DNA of 31,261 nt from CAYOBW01 sp964402115 (GTDB lineage: Bacteria > Verrucomicrobiota > Kiritimatiellia > UBA8416 > CAYOBW01). The stretch covers positions 1 through 31,261 of the forward strand of contig CAYOBW010000054.1 of the NCBI GenBank assembly GCA_964402115.1, given 5' to 3'. A program made the position numbers and the translations under genes. A model generated the notes under the pieces. That model saw nothing but the letters and a program-made list of their open reading frames with translations, was not told the origin of the DNA and searched no databases. Within the stretch, counting starts at the first letter, position 1. Every line of letters starts with the position of its first letter. Positions 24,613-31,230 of this stretch are shown piece after piece.

Positions 24613-25569
24613 TTATGTTGCGGGCTGGCCCTCGCCGCGCGGGATCGGCATGCCCGCTGCGTCCGCGCGCGGCAGCATGGCACGCACCGCATCCAACACG
24701 TCGGGCGTGGGTGTGCAGGTCAATTCATAGCACAAGACCTCGCGCAGCAGCCGGTCGCACGTGGCGAGCACGGGGCCGACCAGTTCGGCGTCGTACCAGG
24801 GGATGGAGGTGACGGGGATGAGCCGCTCCAGGGCCTCCAATGGCGACAGCCGCCGCAGCTTGTGGGCGGAGCCCTGGGTCAGGAAGGCGAGCGCGTGCAA
24901 CGGCGCCGCTGCATTTCGCGCAACGCCGGCATTGCCGGGCCACGGCGTCCCGCATGCATGCCAGCCGGCGCCCGTGGCCCGCAGCACCACCCGGTCGTCG
25001 GAAAGCAGAGCGTCACCATGTCCCGTCCGCTGGAACTGTCGCGCGAGGGTGCTCTTGCCGGCGCCCGACACCCCGGGAAAGACGAGGCCCACCCCATCCA
25101 GCACCACGCCCGCGGCATGCACCAGCAGGCCTTCGTTGAGGGAGAGGGCGTGGATGAGCAGAAGCTGATCGACCGGGTAGGTGACGGGGTTGAAGTAGTG
25201 CGGCGCTCCGTCTGGTGTCGCCGATCGGAACCGGGGCCCCATCCAGATATCCGCTTGCAGAGGGGTGGGGCGGATGCGCATGGTCCAGAACGCCGGCTGC
25301 GCCGTGGCGCCGGCGGGCGAAACGAAGTAGCGCTCGGAACCCTCGCGCAGCAGCGACCAGGTCGCTCCGCCGGACGTCACGGCAGCCGTTGCGGGCAGCA
25401 CCGGCGGCAGGGTGTCGGATACCGTTACGCCGATGGGCACGCGCGGGGAAATGATGGCGCTCCGGGTTCCCACAAAGGCCTCGTAGACGCGATCGATACG
25501 ACGGATGCGCAACGCTTGCGGCCAATGGGTTTCGAAGGCGACGCCGGCAATCTCGACACGCTCGTACAT
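24613..25569 (-). CDS. HPr-kinase-like protein, candidate kinase of the precursor peptide
   Basis: The product has 318 residues. An N-terminal region of about 135 residues precedes an HprK-type kinase core: LLVHAAGVVLDGVGLVFPG, P-loop GVSGAGKS (residues 166-173), then ALLSDDRVVLR with the paired Asp191-Asp192 typical of HPr kinase folds, and a later 'GTPWPGN' motif common in this subgroup. True HPr kinase would be near ptsH, and no PTS gene is present. Homologues in lasso-peptide clusters (such as PadeK/ThcoK) phosphorylate the C-terminal Ser of the precursor peptide. The peptide encoded eight bases upstream ends in Ser62, so the same reaction is a reasonable inference. Similar proteins also occur beside PqqD/radical SAM pairs with unknown role. 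Kinase fold certain, substrate inferred. Confidence 0.82.
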   Translation of the reverse strand: MYERVEIAGVAFETHWPQALRIRRIDRVYEAFVGTRSAIISPRVPIGVTVSDTLPPVLPATAAVTSGGATWSLLREGSERYFVSPAGATAQPAFWTMRIRPTPLQADIWMGPRFRSATPDGAPHYFNPVTYPVDQLLLIHALSLNEGLLVHAAGVVLDGVGLVFPGVSGAGKSTLARQFQRTGHGDALLSDDRVVLRATGAGWHACGTPWPGNAGVARNAAAPLHALAFLTQGSAHKLRRLSPLEALERLIPVTSIPWYDAELVGPVLATCDRLLREVLCYELTCTPTPDVLDAVRAMLPRADAAGMPIPRGEGQPAT

Positions 25570-25577
25570 GACCCCGG

Positions 25578-25766
25578 CTATGAGCCCTCGGTGGGACAGC
25601 CGGAGCCGAGGTGGCAGTCGCCCGCCTGACCGGTGCCGCCCACGAACTTGCAGCCGACACCCAGGACCTCGTCCGCGACCAAGGGAATGACCAAGCCTGC
25701 AGGCTTGACGTAAGGCTTTCGACTGTCAATGCCACTCGCGGTGTTGAGACTCTCGTCCTTCTTCAT
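25578..25766 (-). CDS. Precursor-like peptide with three Cys and C-terminal Ser (RiPP candidate)
   Basis: The product has 62 residues. It starts MKKDESLNTASGIDSRKPYV and its ATG overlaps the radical SAM stop (ATGA), so the two are co-translated. The first half is charged and leader-like; KPYVKP (residues 17-22) contains a Y-x-x-P element like that in lasso-peptide leaders, which PqqD-like recognition domains bind. The second half is small, Gly-rich and Cys-containing, with Cys at 39, 51 and 57, a Gly-Gly at 43-44 and a Ser at the very end (…GCPTEGS). This is a typical RiPP architecture. It is bracketed by a radical SAM/SPASM enzyme and an HPr-kinase-like enzyme. The cleavage site is unknown; after V-L-G36 or after GG44 are possibilities. 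A Cys-derived thioether is possible but not shown. Confidence 0.72.
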   Translation of the reverse strand: MKKDESLNTASGIDSRKPYVKPAGLVIPLVADEVLGVGCKFVGGTGQAGDCHLGSGCPTEGS

Positions 25767-26860
25767 GTCCGTTCTCGATGTTCTTCCGCCGCAACGATTT
25801 CCAATCTAGCCTGCGCCAGACCACACAACCAATCGGATGAACTCTGTCGTTCTCCTGCATCCAAGGCGACGTACTCCGGGCAGTAACCGCACCATTGCCG
25901 CACCTGACAACTCGCGCACTTTACACGCGAGTTGACTGTGGTGTCAACTGCCTGCGCGACCGCCGTGTTCCAGCCCTCCCTGAACGTGCTGGTACGCAGG
26001 TTGCAGGCGGCGTGTGTCAGCATCAGGCAGGGTTTCAGGTGCCCGGTGGCGTCAATGTGAAACGTACTGCGCCCCGCGGCACAATTGTAGAGGCGGTTGC
26101 CGACGGTTGCGGGCGCCGGCCCGGACGCCCGCAGGGCGCGCCAGCGGGCGAGACGTTCCGGGTTGGCCATCTCGCTTGCCGCTGCCTGCTGGGGTGTGAG
26201 CCGGTAGTCGAGCGGTTCGCGGTCGTGGTTGAGGCGCGGGAAGACCGACGTGTCGAGCCTGAACTTGACGCTGTATGACGCCGCCAGGGCTTCCATGGCT
26301 GACAACTCATTTGCGTTCAACGTCATCAGCACGGTCTTGAGCGTGACCCGTACACCCTGGGCGAGCAGTTGCTCGATCCCGGCACGGCAACGGTCAAACG
26401 ATCCGGTCACACCCGTGACACGCTCGTAGGTTTTGGCGGTGGCCCCGTACAGGCTGATGTCCACATCGCGCGGCGGCCAGTCGTGGAAGAGTGCGGCGAG
26501 TCGTTTCGTGACCAGTGTGCCGTTCGTGAAGACCGTCACAATCAGTCCGCTACGCTTGGCATGCAGGTAGATTTCCTCGAAATCGTGGCGGAGCAGGGGT
26601 TCGCCCCCGGTGAAAAGGAACATGAGGCAACCGGCCTCCACAACCTCGTCCAAGATGCGGATAACCTCGGGTGTGGCAAGTTCGTCGGCACTTGCCGAAG
26701 GAGCATCTTGCCGGGGTTCGACGTAGCAGTGGCAGCAACGCAGGTTGCAGCGACGCGTCAGTTCAAGGGACCCGGACAAGGGTACGCGCGCGGCCCGTGC
26801 CTGGGCCGCCAACTCCCGGTGGAGGCGCAACCCCTCTTCCGTTGTCTGGCACTCTGTCAA
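25763..26860 (-). CDS. Radical SAM/SPASM maturase
   Basis: The product has 365 residues from a TTG start at 26860. I chose it because GGAGGAG lies eight bases upstream (26875-26869) and TTG overlaps the PqqD stop as TTGA; a longer reading from 26968 would overlap the PqqD gene by 112 bases. The N-terminal core has the CxxxCxxC cluster motif CNLRCCHC (Cys38, 42, 45) and then FTGGEPLLR. The C-terminal SPASM domain has seven Cys: NCAAGRSTFHIDATG, KPCLM, KCASC, WCGYC and WLC, enough for two auxiliary iron-sulfur clusters. Enzymes with this layout modify ribosomal peptides (thioether or C-C crosslinks, or PqqE-type chemistry). The adjacent PqqD-like protein and Cys-containing peptide make peptide maturation the likely job. 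The crosslink type cannot be decided from sequence. Confidence 0.9.
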   Translation of the reverse strand: MTECQTTEEGLRLHRELAAQARAARVPLSGSLELTRRCNLRCCHCYVEPRQDAPSASADELATPEVIRILDEVVEAGCLMFLFTGGEPLLRHDFEEIYLHAKRSGLIVTVFTNGTLVTKRLAALFHDWPPRDVDISLYGATAKTYERVTGVTGSFDRCRAGIEQLLAQGVRVTLKTVLMTLNANELSAMEALAASYSVKFRLDTSVFPRLNHDREPLDYRLTPQQAAASEMANPERLARWRALRASGPAPATVGNRLYNCAAGRSTFHIDATGHLKPCLMLTHAACNLRTSTFREGWNTAVAQAVDTTVNSRVKCASCQVRQWCGYCPEYVALDAGERQSSSDWLCGLAQARLEIVAAEEHRERT

Positions 26861-27144
26861 TCCTGGCGCTCCTCCGCAAACTGGCGCTGTACCAGTGTCG
26901 CCAGCAAGTCGGAAACATCGGCGCGAGCCTGCTCGTTGTCCACGGCGAATACGGCGGAAAGCTCGCACGCCAGCCGTGCAACATCACGGGTTCCATCCAG
27001 CCGGGTCCAGATGAACTCCGCCGTCTCGTTGAGCGTCATGACCTGCTGCAGATCCGCCACGGTGCCGCGTACGGGGATCAGCATCGTGCGCCCGAGGATG
27101 GTGCGGGACATGACGTTTTCGCTTCGCGTAATCACCTGGTTCAC
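26857..27144 (-). CDS. PqqD-like peptide-recognition (RRE) protein
   Basis: The product has 95 residues if started at the GTG at 27144 (VNQVITRSENV); an ATG at 27111 would give 84 and a GTG at 27255 would give 132. The core follows the PqqD fold: TILGRTMLIPVRGTVADLQQ, LNETAEFIWTRLDGTRDV, 'ARLACELSAVFAVDNEQARA' and 'DVSDLLATLVQRQF'. PqqD-type domains bind the leader of a precursor peptide and present it to a radical SAM enzyme. Here it is encoded directly before that enzyme, with TTGA overlap. It is the first gene of a seven-gene operon. The exact start is uncertain because no choice has a strong ribosome binding site; 27144 gives the normal family length. Confidence 0.82.
   Translation of the reverse strand: MNQVITRSENVMSRTILGRTMLIPVRGTVADLQQVMTLNETAEFIWTRLDGTRDVARLACELSAVFAVDNEQARADVSDLLATLVQRQFAEERQD
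26869..26875 (-). promoter_or_regulatory. Ribosome binding site that fixes the radical SAM start
   Basis: GGAGGAG on the minus strand lies eight bases upstream of TTG at 26860-26858. It is the strongest Shine-Dalgarno match near either possible start and supports the shorter, TTG-initiated radical SAM reading. It lies inside the end of the PqqD-like gene. Confidence 0.65.
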
Positions 27145-27245
27145 TTTCGGTTCCGGAGATTCACGACAGACGTTCACAAATGCCCGCCGGCATCCCCCGC
27201 ACAATGTGGCCGCCTGGGCTGCGGTGCTCGTGAACGGACGCAGCA

Positions 27246-27274
27246 CGTTTAGCACTTGCGGCGTATGTGGTCAA
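27246..27274 (-). promoter_or_regulatory. Possible sigma-70 promoter of the PqqD-radical SAM operon
   Basis: On the minus strand TTGACC (27274-27269) and TAAACG (27251-27246) are 17 bases apart, with TG one base before the -10 hexamer (extended -10). The -10 hexamer is weak (three of six). The position fits the GTG or ATG starts of the PqqD-like gene, but not the longer GTG at 27255. Confidence 0.3.
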
Positions 27275-27295
27275 TACCGGTTCTTGCGTTTGAAC

Positions 27296-27312
27296 TTGGC
27301 ACGTGGCTTGCT
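27296..27312 (+). promoter_or_regulatory. Sigma-54 (-24/-12) promoter
   Basis: TTGGCACG-TGGC-TTGCT matches the sigma-54 consensus TTGGCACG-N4-TTGC(A/T) at every defined base. The invariant GG (27298-27299) and GC (27310-27311) are separated by ten bases, as required. It points to the HU-like gene; transcription would start near 27323, giving a leader of about 70 bases before the ATG at 27396. An activator binding site cannot be identified. Confidence 0.8.
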
Positions 27313-27395
27313 TTAGTAACCATGACGTTCGCTTGCGGCGTTACTTGTGCGGCAGGCTGCGGGTATCGGAAGGCATCAGCGTAAGGAGCCAGTAA

Positions 27396-28148
27396 ATGAG
27401 CAGAGGTCTGAGCAAAGCGGGTTTGCTTGATGAACTAGCCCTCAGAACGGGCCATCCACGATCGGTTGTGCAGACGGTCATGGACGCTCTGGTGACGGTC
27501 GCCTACGGGGAAGCCGCTAACGGTTTTGTGGTACCGGGCCTTTGCAAAATTGAGATTGTGGACCGCAAGCCGCGCCGTTGCCGGGATCCGCGCACGGGGG
27601 CGCAGTTGATTATCGGCGCCCGCAAGGCCGTGCGGATCAGGCCGGTCAAGAAGGCCAAGGACGTGCTGACACCGGCCTGCGAAGCCAAGATTGCAGTGGC
27701 TCTGCCGGACGGCGTGGCTGCGGCGGCACCCATGGAGCCGGCGCCTGCGCTGCCCCCGCCCCCGGCCGCGCCCGTGTCCGAGGCGGCCTGGGTGGAATCG
27801 GTCTCCGAGGACGACGCGGTGGCCCTGCCTGGCGAGGCGAACGTGCCGGGCGAGACCGCTGCAGCAGCCGGCGAGACGTTCATCTACTTCGCCTGCACGG
27901 GGTGCGGGCAGGAGATCGAGGCGCCCCTCGAGATGGCCGGCAGCTCCGCACCCTGCCCGCGGTGCGACCGTGATCTGCAGGTACCGGCATCCCTATCGCA
28001 GGGGGCGACGGCCGACGAGGACGAGGAACTGGCGGAGATGGACCAGGTGCTCTTCCAGGCGATGAAGAAACGCACGATCCGCATTGAGTTGTCCGCAGAT
28101 GACCTGGCGGGAGTCGGCACGCAGCGCAAGATCGTCTTCCACCGTTGA
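27396..28148 (+). CDS. HU/IHF-like DNA-binding protein fused to a zinc ribbon
   Basis: The product has 250 residues with TAAGGAG before the ATG. Residues 1-90 follow the HU/IHF fold: LSKAGLLDELALRTGHPRSV, helix 'VVQTVMDALVTVAYGEAANG', 'FVVPGLCKIEIVDRKPRRCR' and 'DPRTGAQLIIGARKAVRIRP', that is, the helical dimerisation part and the DNA-grasping arm. Typical HU ends here. An Ala/Pro-rich linker (about 100-160) then leads to a zinc ribbon with FACTGCG (Cys167, Cys170) and CPRCD (Cys187, Cys190). A C-terminal ~45 residues is acidic then basic (DEDEELAEMDQVLFQAMKKR). The fusion is unusual. It is the only gene after the sigma-54 promoter and converges with the GspB-like gene 34 bases away. Role unknown; nucleoid or regulatory function likely. 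Confidence 0.8.
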   Translation: MSRGLSKAGLLDELALRTGHPRSVVQTVMDALVTVAYGEAANGFVVPGLCKIEIVDRKPRRCRDPRTGAQLIIGARKAVRIRPVKKAKDVLTPACEAKIAVALPDGVAAAAPMEPAPALPPPPAAPVSEAAWVESVSEDDAVALPGEANVPGETAAAAGETFIYFACTGCGQEIEAPLEMAGSSAPCPRCDRDLQVPASLSQGATADEDEELAEMDQVLFQAMKKRTIRIELSADDLAGVGTQRKIVFHR

Positions 28149-28182
28149 TCTTGGAAAGGTGTTGACGGGATGAGCGCGCGGG

Positions 28183-28944
28183 TCAAGGCCGGGTGGACGA
28201 TCCAACCCGCAGGGTCTGTAACTCGCCCTTGTATTCGAGTTGGACGGATTGCCCCTCGATTGCCATCAGCTTGACGCCCTCAAGTGTGCCGCCGATGTCC
28301 ACCACCCGGTTGTTCAGCATGGCCGCGCCTTTCTGGCCGCGGCCGACCACGCCGTTCACGACGATGACGGGCCAGATAGCGGGCGGGAGACGTGGCAGTT
28401 GCTGCGTGACGACGGGCGGTGGGGTGACAACGAGCTCCACGTTCCCGGTTGCCGGCTCCTGAATCTGGGCCTGAATCTGCACGACATCTGGCGGGTTCGT
28501 TGCAGGCGGATCTTGCGGGGTCTCGGCGACAGGGATCGGCTGCACGGCTGCCAGCGTGTGGTTCGACGCGGAAACGACTGGGTTGGTTGAGCTGCCGCCG
28601 GTCTGAGGGGGCGGCTGGCTGTCCCCACGCCACAGGATCCAGCAACCATAGCCGCCGGCCGCCAGCACGCACGCGAGCAGCGCCGCCGCCACCAACCGTG
28701 CCGGCCACCGGGGTCGTTCCGCAGGCTCGGGCTCGGGTTTGTCGAAGCGGTCGGCCCCGTCACCCGTGCCGGGCGCGGGCGGTTCGGCGCTGGCTGGCGA
28801 CTCCACGATAGCGATGTGGGCGGGCACGGCCGGCGGCAAGCGGCTGGGCGCGGGTGGCGGGGACTGTGGCCCCGGCTGTATCTGACTGGACTTGCGGGCC
28901 TGTTCCTCCTGATGTCGCTTGAGGGCCTCTTGGATCAGACTCAT
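28183..28944 (-). CDS. GspB-like membrane protein
   Basis: The product has 253 residues. The N-terminus MSLIQEALKRHQEEQARKSS is the usual short cytoplasmic helix of this family. A Pro-rich stretch is followed by one membrane helix at about residues 83-105 (LVAAALLACVLAAGGYGCWI), a second low-complexity periplasmic stretch, and a C-terminal GspB-type domain: WPVIVVNGVVGRGQKGAAML, NNRVVDIGGTLEGVKLMAIE and VQLEYKGELQTLRVG. In the Aeromonas/Vibrio ExeA-ExeB pair the B protein anchors the ATPase and helps place the type II secretin through peptidoglycan. The ATG overlaps the ATPase stop (ATGA). No other type II secretion gene is in the window, so the pair may serve another envelope or polysaccharide system. 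The start at 28944 is fixed by family N-terminus and overlap. Confidence 0.85.
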   Translation of the reverse strand: MSLIQEALKRHQEEQARKSSQIQPGPQSPPPAPSRLPPAVPAHIAIVESPASAEPPAPGTGDGADRFDKPEPEPAERPRWPARLVAAALLACVLAAGGYGCWILWRGDSQPPPQTGGSSTNPVVSASNHTLAAVQPIPVAETPQDPPATNPPDVVQIQAQIQEPATGNVELVVTPPPVVTQQLPRLPPAIWPVIVVNGVVGRGQKGAAMLNNRVVDIGGTLEGVKLMAIEGQSVQLEYKGELQTLRVGSSTRP

Positions 28945-29750
28945 GCTTGCCTCTCCAATTCTTTGATGGCCTGCCGGACGCACTTGGCATTCAACCGGCG
29001 GAGCTGCGCGGCGTAGCCGGCCAGCAGGGATGTGTCGCACAGCGCATTGATCATCCGCGGGCAGCCCATGGCATACGCATGCACCTCGCGGACGGCTGAC
29101 GGGTCGAACAAATCGGCATCCTCGGCGCCGGCCACCGTGAGGCGGTGGCGGATGTACTGCCCCGTATCCTCGACGCTGAGGGGCGGAATGTGATAGCGAA
29201 TCGTGATCCGCTGCTTCAATTGCCGCAAGTCTGGCCGTTCGAGCCGCTGCTTGAGCTCCGGCTGCCCGCACAGGATGATCTGGATGAGCTTGTGTTGATC
29301 CGTTTCCAGGTTCGAGAGCAGGCGCACCTGCTCCATCAGATCCGGGGAGAGATCCTGTGCCTCGTCGATGAATAGGGCGACGTTGCAGCCCGAACGCGTG
29401 CGCTCGAGCAGAAACCGATTGAGGCTCTCGATGCAGCCCAGCCGGTCGCGGGAGCGGGCCTCCAGCCCGAAATCGTTCAGCATGGCCTTCAGCAACTGCG
29501 TGCCCGTCAGGGCGGGGTTGAGGATGATGGCGGTCTCCACGCTCTTGTCCAGATCGTTCAGAACGGCCCGGCACAGGGTTGTTTTGCCCGACCCCACTTC
29601 GCCCGTCAGTTCGATGAAGCCCTTGCGGTGCGAGATGCCGTACATGAGATGGTCGTATGCGTCGCGGTGATGTGCGGAATAATACAGGAACCGGGGGTCC
29701 GGTGTCAGGTTGAACGGCAATTCCTGCAACTGGTAGAAGGCTAAGTACAT
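28941..29750 (-). CDS. ExeA/GspA-like AAA ATPase
   Basis: The product has 269 residues from ATG at 29750 (MYLAFYQLQELPFNLTPDPR), which is the standard N-terminus of the family; a TTG at 29765 would add five residues. The Walker A motif is GEVGSGKTTLCRAVL near residue 50 and Walker B is NVALFIDEAQDLS. 'LLSNLETDQHKLIQIILCGQ' with 'PELKQRL' is the family sensor region. The C-terminal helical part contains 'HAYAMGCPRMINALCDTSLL' (G-x-P-R-x-I-N). It lacks the peptidoglycan-binding domain seen in full-length ExeA, so it is the short type found in type II secretion and in exopolysaccharide or PEP-CTERM loci. It probably acts at the inner membrane with the GspB-like protein encoded by the next, overlapping gene. 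Confidence 0.9.
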   Translation of the reverse strand: MYLAFYQLQELPFNLTPDPRFLYYSAHHRDAYDHLMYGISHRKGFIELTGEVGSGKTTLCRAVLNDLDKSVETAIILNPALTGTQLLKAMLNDFGLEARSRDRLGCIESLNRFLLERTRSGCNVALFIDEAQDLSPDLMEQVRLLSNLETDQHKLIQIILCGQPELKQRLERPDLRQLKQRITIRYHIPPLSVEDTGQYIRHRLTVAGAEDADLFDPSAVREVHAYAMGCPRMINALCDTSLLAGYAAQLRRLNAKCVRQAIKELERQA

Positions 29751-29928
29751 ACGTTTAATGGCCAAGGCTAGCGCTTCGCCCCTCCCGGATCAAGTCCCGA
29801 TTGTTGCGGTTACGGGCTTGACAGTCCGGGGTGGCTCTGTTTCGCTGCGCACGACGATGTGTCGGCGAGCGCCACGGGTTGGACCCGATGTCGGGGGCCG
29901 GCGGAATGCGCAGGGGGGGGCGACGACT

Positions 29929-30849
29929 ATGCAACGGTTGGGAATACGGCTGCAGTTGATGGCGGTGGGTGTATTGGGCGGTAGCCTTGGGTTGGGTGGC
30001 AGCATGGCATGGGGGCAGCAGGCTGCGAAACCGCCGCAGGACAAGAACGTCATGCCCGAGCTTTCTGCCGCTGACTTGCAGAAGATCGAGGCGGCGCTGC
30101 CGGCGAAGGCCACGGCGAATCCTCGCAAGCCCCGCAAAATGCTGGTCTTCTGGCGCTGCGAGGGTTTCTTCCACGGCAGCGGGATTGCCGGCGGCAATGC
30201 GGCCATCGAGCAGATGGGCCGGAAGACAGGCGCTTACACGGTCGAGGTCACGAATGACTACGGTGCGTTCGACGCCGCCAAGCTGGCGGGTTACGATGCC
30301 GTCGTGCTGAACAACACCACGGGACTGAAGCTCGACGATGCCCAGAAGCAGGCGCTGCTCGACTTCGTGCGCGGCGGCAAAGGCCTGGTGGGTATCCATG
30401 CCGCCACGGATAACTTCAACAACTGGCCGGACGGGGCGGCGATGATCGGTGGCCTCTTCTCCGGACATCCGTGGGGCGGCGGCGGTACCTGGGCCGTGAA
30501 GATCGAGGAGCCGGCGCACGTGCTGACGAAGGCCTTCGCGGGCAAGGGCTTCAAGCTCAAGGACGAAATCTACCAGTTCAAAGACCCGTACACGCGCGCC
30601 GACCGCCGCGTGCTGCTGGGCCTGGACCTTGCGGACCCCGTCACCGCTGGGCCCGCCGAGAAGGGCGGCCGCGCCGACAAGGACTACGCGGTGTCCTGGA
30701 TCAAGACCGTGGGGCAGGGACGCGTCTTCTACTGCTCGCTCGGCCACGCGGCAAACGTCTTCCAGGAGGCAGCCGTCCTGCAGTACTACCTCGACGGCAT
30801 CCAGTACGCGCTCGGCGATATCGAGGCCGACGCCACGCCGAAGCCGTGA
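29929..30849 (+). CDS. Secreted ThuA-like protein
   Basis: The product has 306 residues. I start it at the ATG at 29929, with a G-run (AGGGGGGGG) about nine bases upstream; this gives an export signal (LMAVGVLGGSLGLGGSMAWG), whereas the open frame from 29758 has no reason to be coding. The body is a ThuA-like fold: KMLVFWRCEGFFHGSGIAGG, 'AGYDAVVLNNTTGLKLDDAQ', GGKGLVGIHAATDNFNNW and GGLFSGHPWGGGG, then YAVSWIKTVGQGRVFYCSLG near the end. ThuA-type domains are related to class I glutamine amidotransferase folds; those of the PVC group and Bacteroidetes are often secreted and linked to sugar or glycoside metabolism (ThuA itself to trehalose). The substrate is unknown. It stands alone, divergent from the ExeA-like gene. 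Confidence 0.9.
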   Translation: MQRLGIRLQLMAVGVLGGSLGLGGSMAWGQQAAKPPQDKNVMPELSAADLQKIEAALPAKATANPRKPRKMLVFWRCEGFFHGSGIAGGNAAIEQMGRKTGAYTVEVTNDYGAFDAAKLAGYDAVVLNNTTGLKLDDAQKQALLDFVRGGKGLVGIHAATDNFNNWPDGAAMIGGLFSGHPWGGGGTWAVKIEEPAHVLTKAFAGKGFKLKDEIYQFKDPYTRADRRVLLGLDLADPVTAGPAEKGGRADKDYAVSWIKTVGQGRVFYCSLGHAANVFQEAAVLQYYLDGIQYALGDIEADATPKP

Positions 30850-31020
30850 TGGCGCCGGCGTAAGCCGGGCCAGTCCGCAACGACCATGCTGCTGCAGCAC
30901 CTTCCGTAGCCCCGCCTTCTCCGAAGGCGAGGGCCGAGTTGGTGCTGCATTCTTGACGGCGAAATGCTGCTGCCGCCAGTCTCCCGCCTTCGTCCGGCGG
31001 ACGCGCCCTGGTGAAGTGCT

Positions 31021-31043
31021 ATGACTGATTCTTCTGGTGGCAT
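31021..31043 (+). repeat. Direct repeat unit 1 (23 bp)
   Basis: ATGACTGATTCTTCTGGTGGCAT-type unit; 21 of its 23 bases are identical to the unit at 31208-31230, 187 bases downstream in the same orientation. Confidence 0.55.
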
Positions 31044-31207
31044 CGAGGTTCACTTGCGTCGGGTTCGTTACGAACCAAACTGCATGAGGAGTCGGCATTC
31101 AACGCGCTTTCGACGTCCGGCGGTAAATCCGTTTACGGCCGTTTTTGGCCCCAGACCGCTTTCAGCCGGTCTAAATCACGTTTCGGTGGCCATAACACGC
31201 CTCGCAT

Positions 31208-31230
31208 ATGGCTGATTCTTTTGGTGGCAT
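31208..31230 (+). repeat. Direct repeat unit 2 (23 bp)
   Basis: This differs from the unit at 31021-31043 at two positions (A/G at base 4, C/T at base 14). It is followed by AAGGAGCGAG close to the window end, so a gene or further repeats may begin beyond it. Confidence 0.55.

Noticed and set aside
24613..25569. Calling the kinase a genuine HPr kinase/phosphorylase (hprK)
   Set aside because: There is no ptsH/ptsI context, the length and N-terminal half differ from HprK, and it sits in a peptide-maturation operon.
28149..28182. A bidirectional terminator between the convergent HU-like and GspB-like genes
   Set aside because: The 34-base gap has no stable stem or T-run.
29818..29823. TTGACA as a -35 element of the ThuA-like gene
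   Set aside because: The hexamer is perfect, but at 17 bases spacing the next hexamer (TTCGCT) is a poor -10, so I do not list a promoter.
29758..29928. N-terminal extension of the ThuA-like reading frame
   Set aside because: It would remove the export signal from the N-terminus and begins without a ribosome binding site; the ATG at 29929 has both.
31021..31215. A 64-codon + strand frame near the window end
   Set aside because: It starts inside a repeated unit, has no ribosome binding site and no recognisable sequence.
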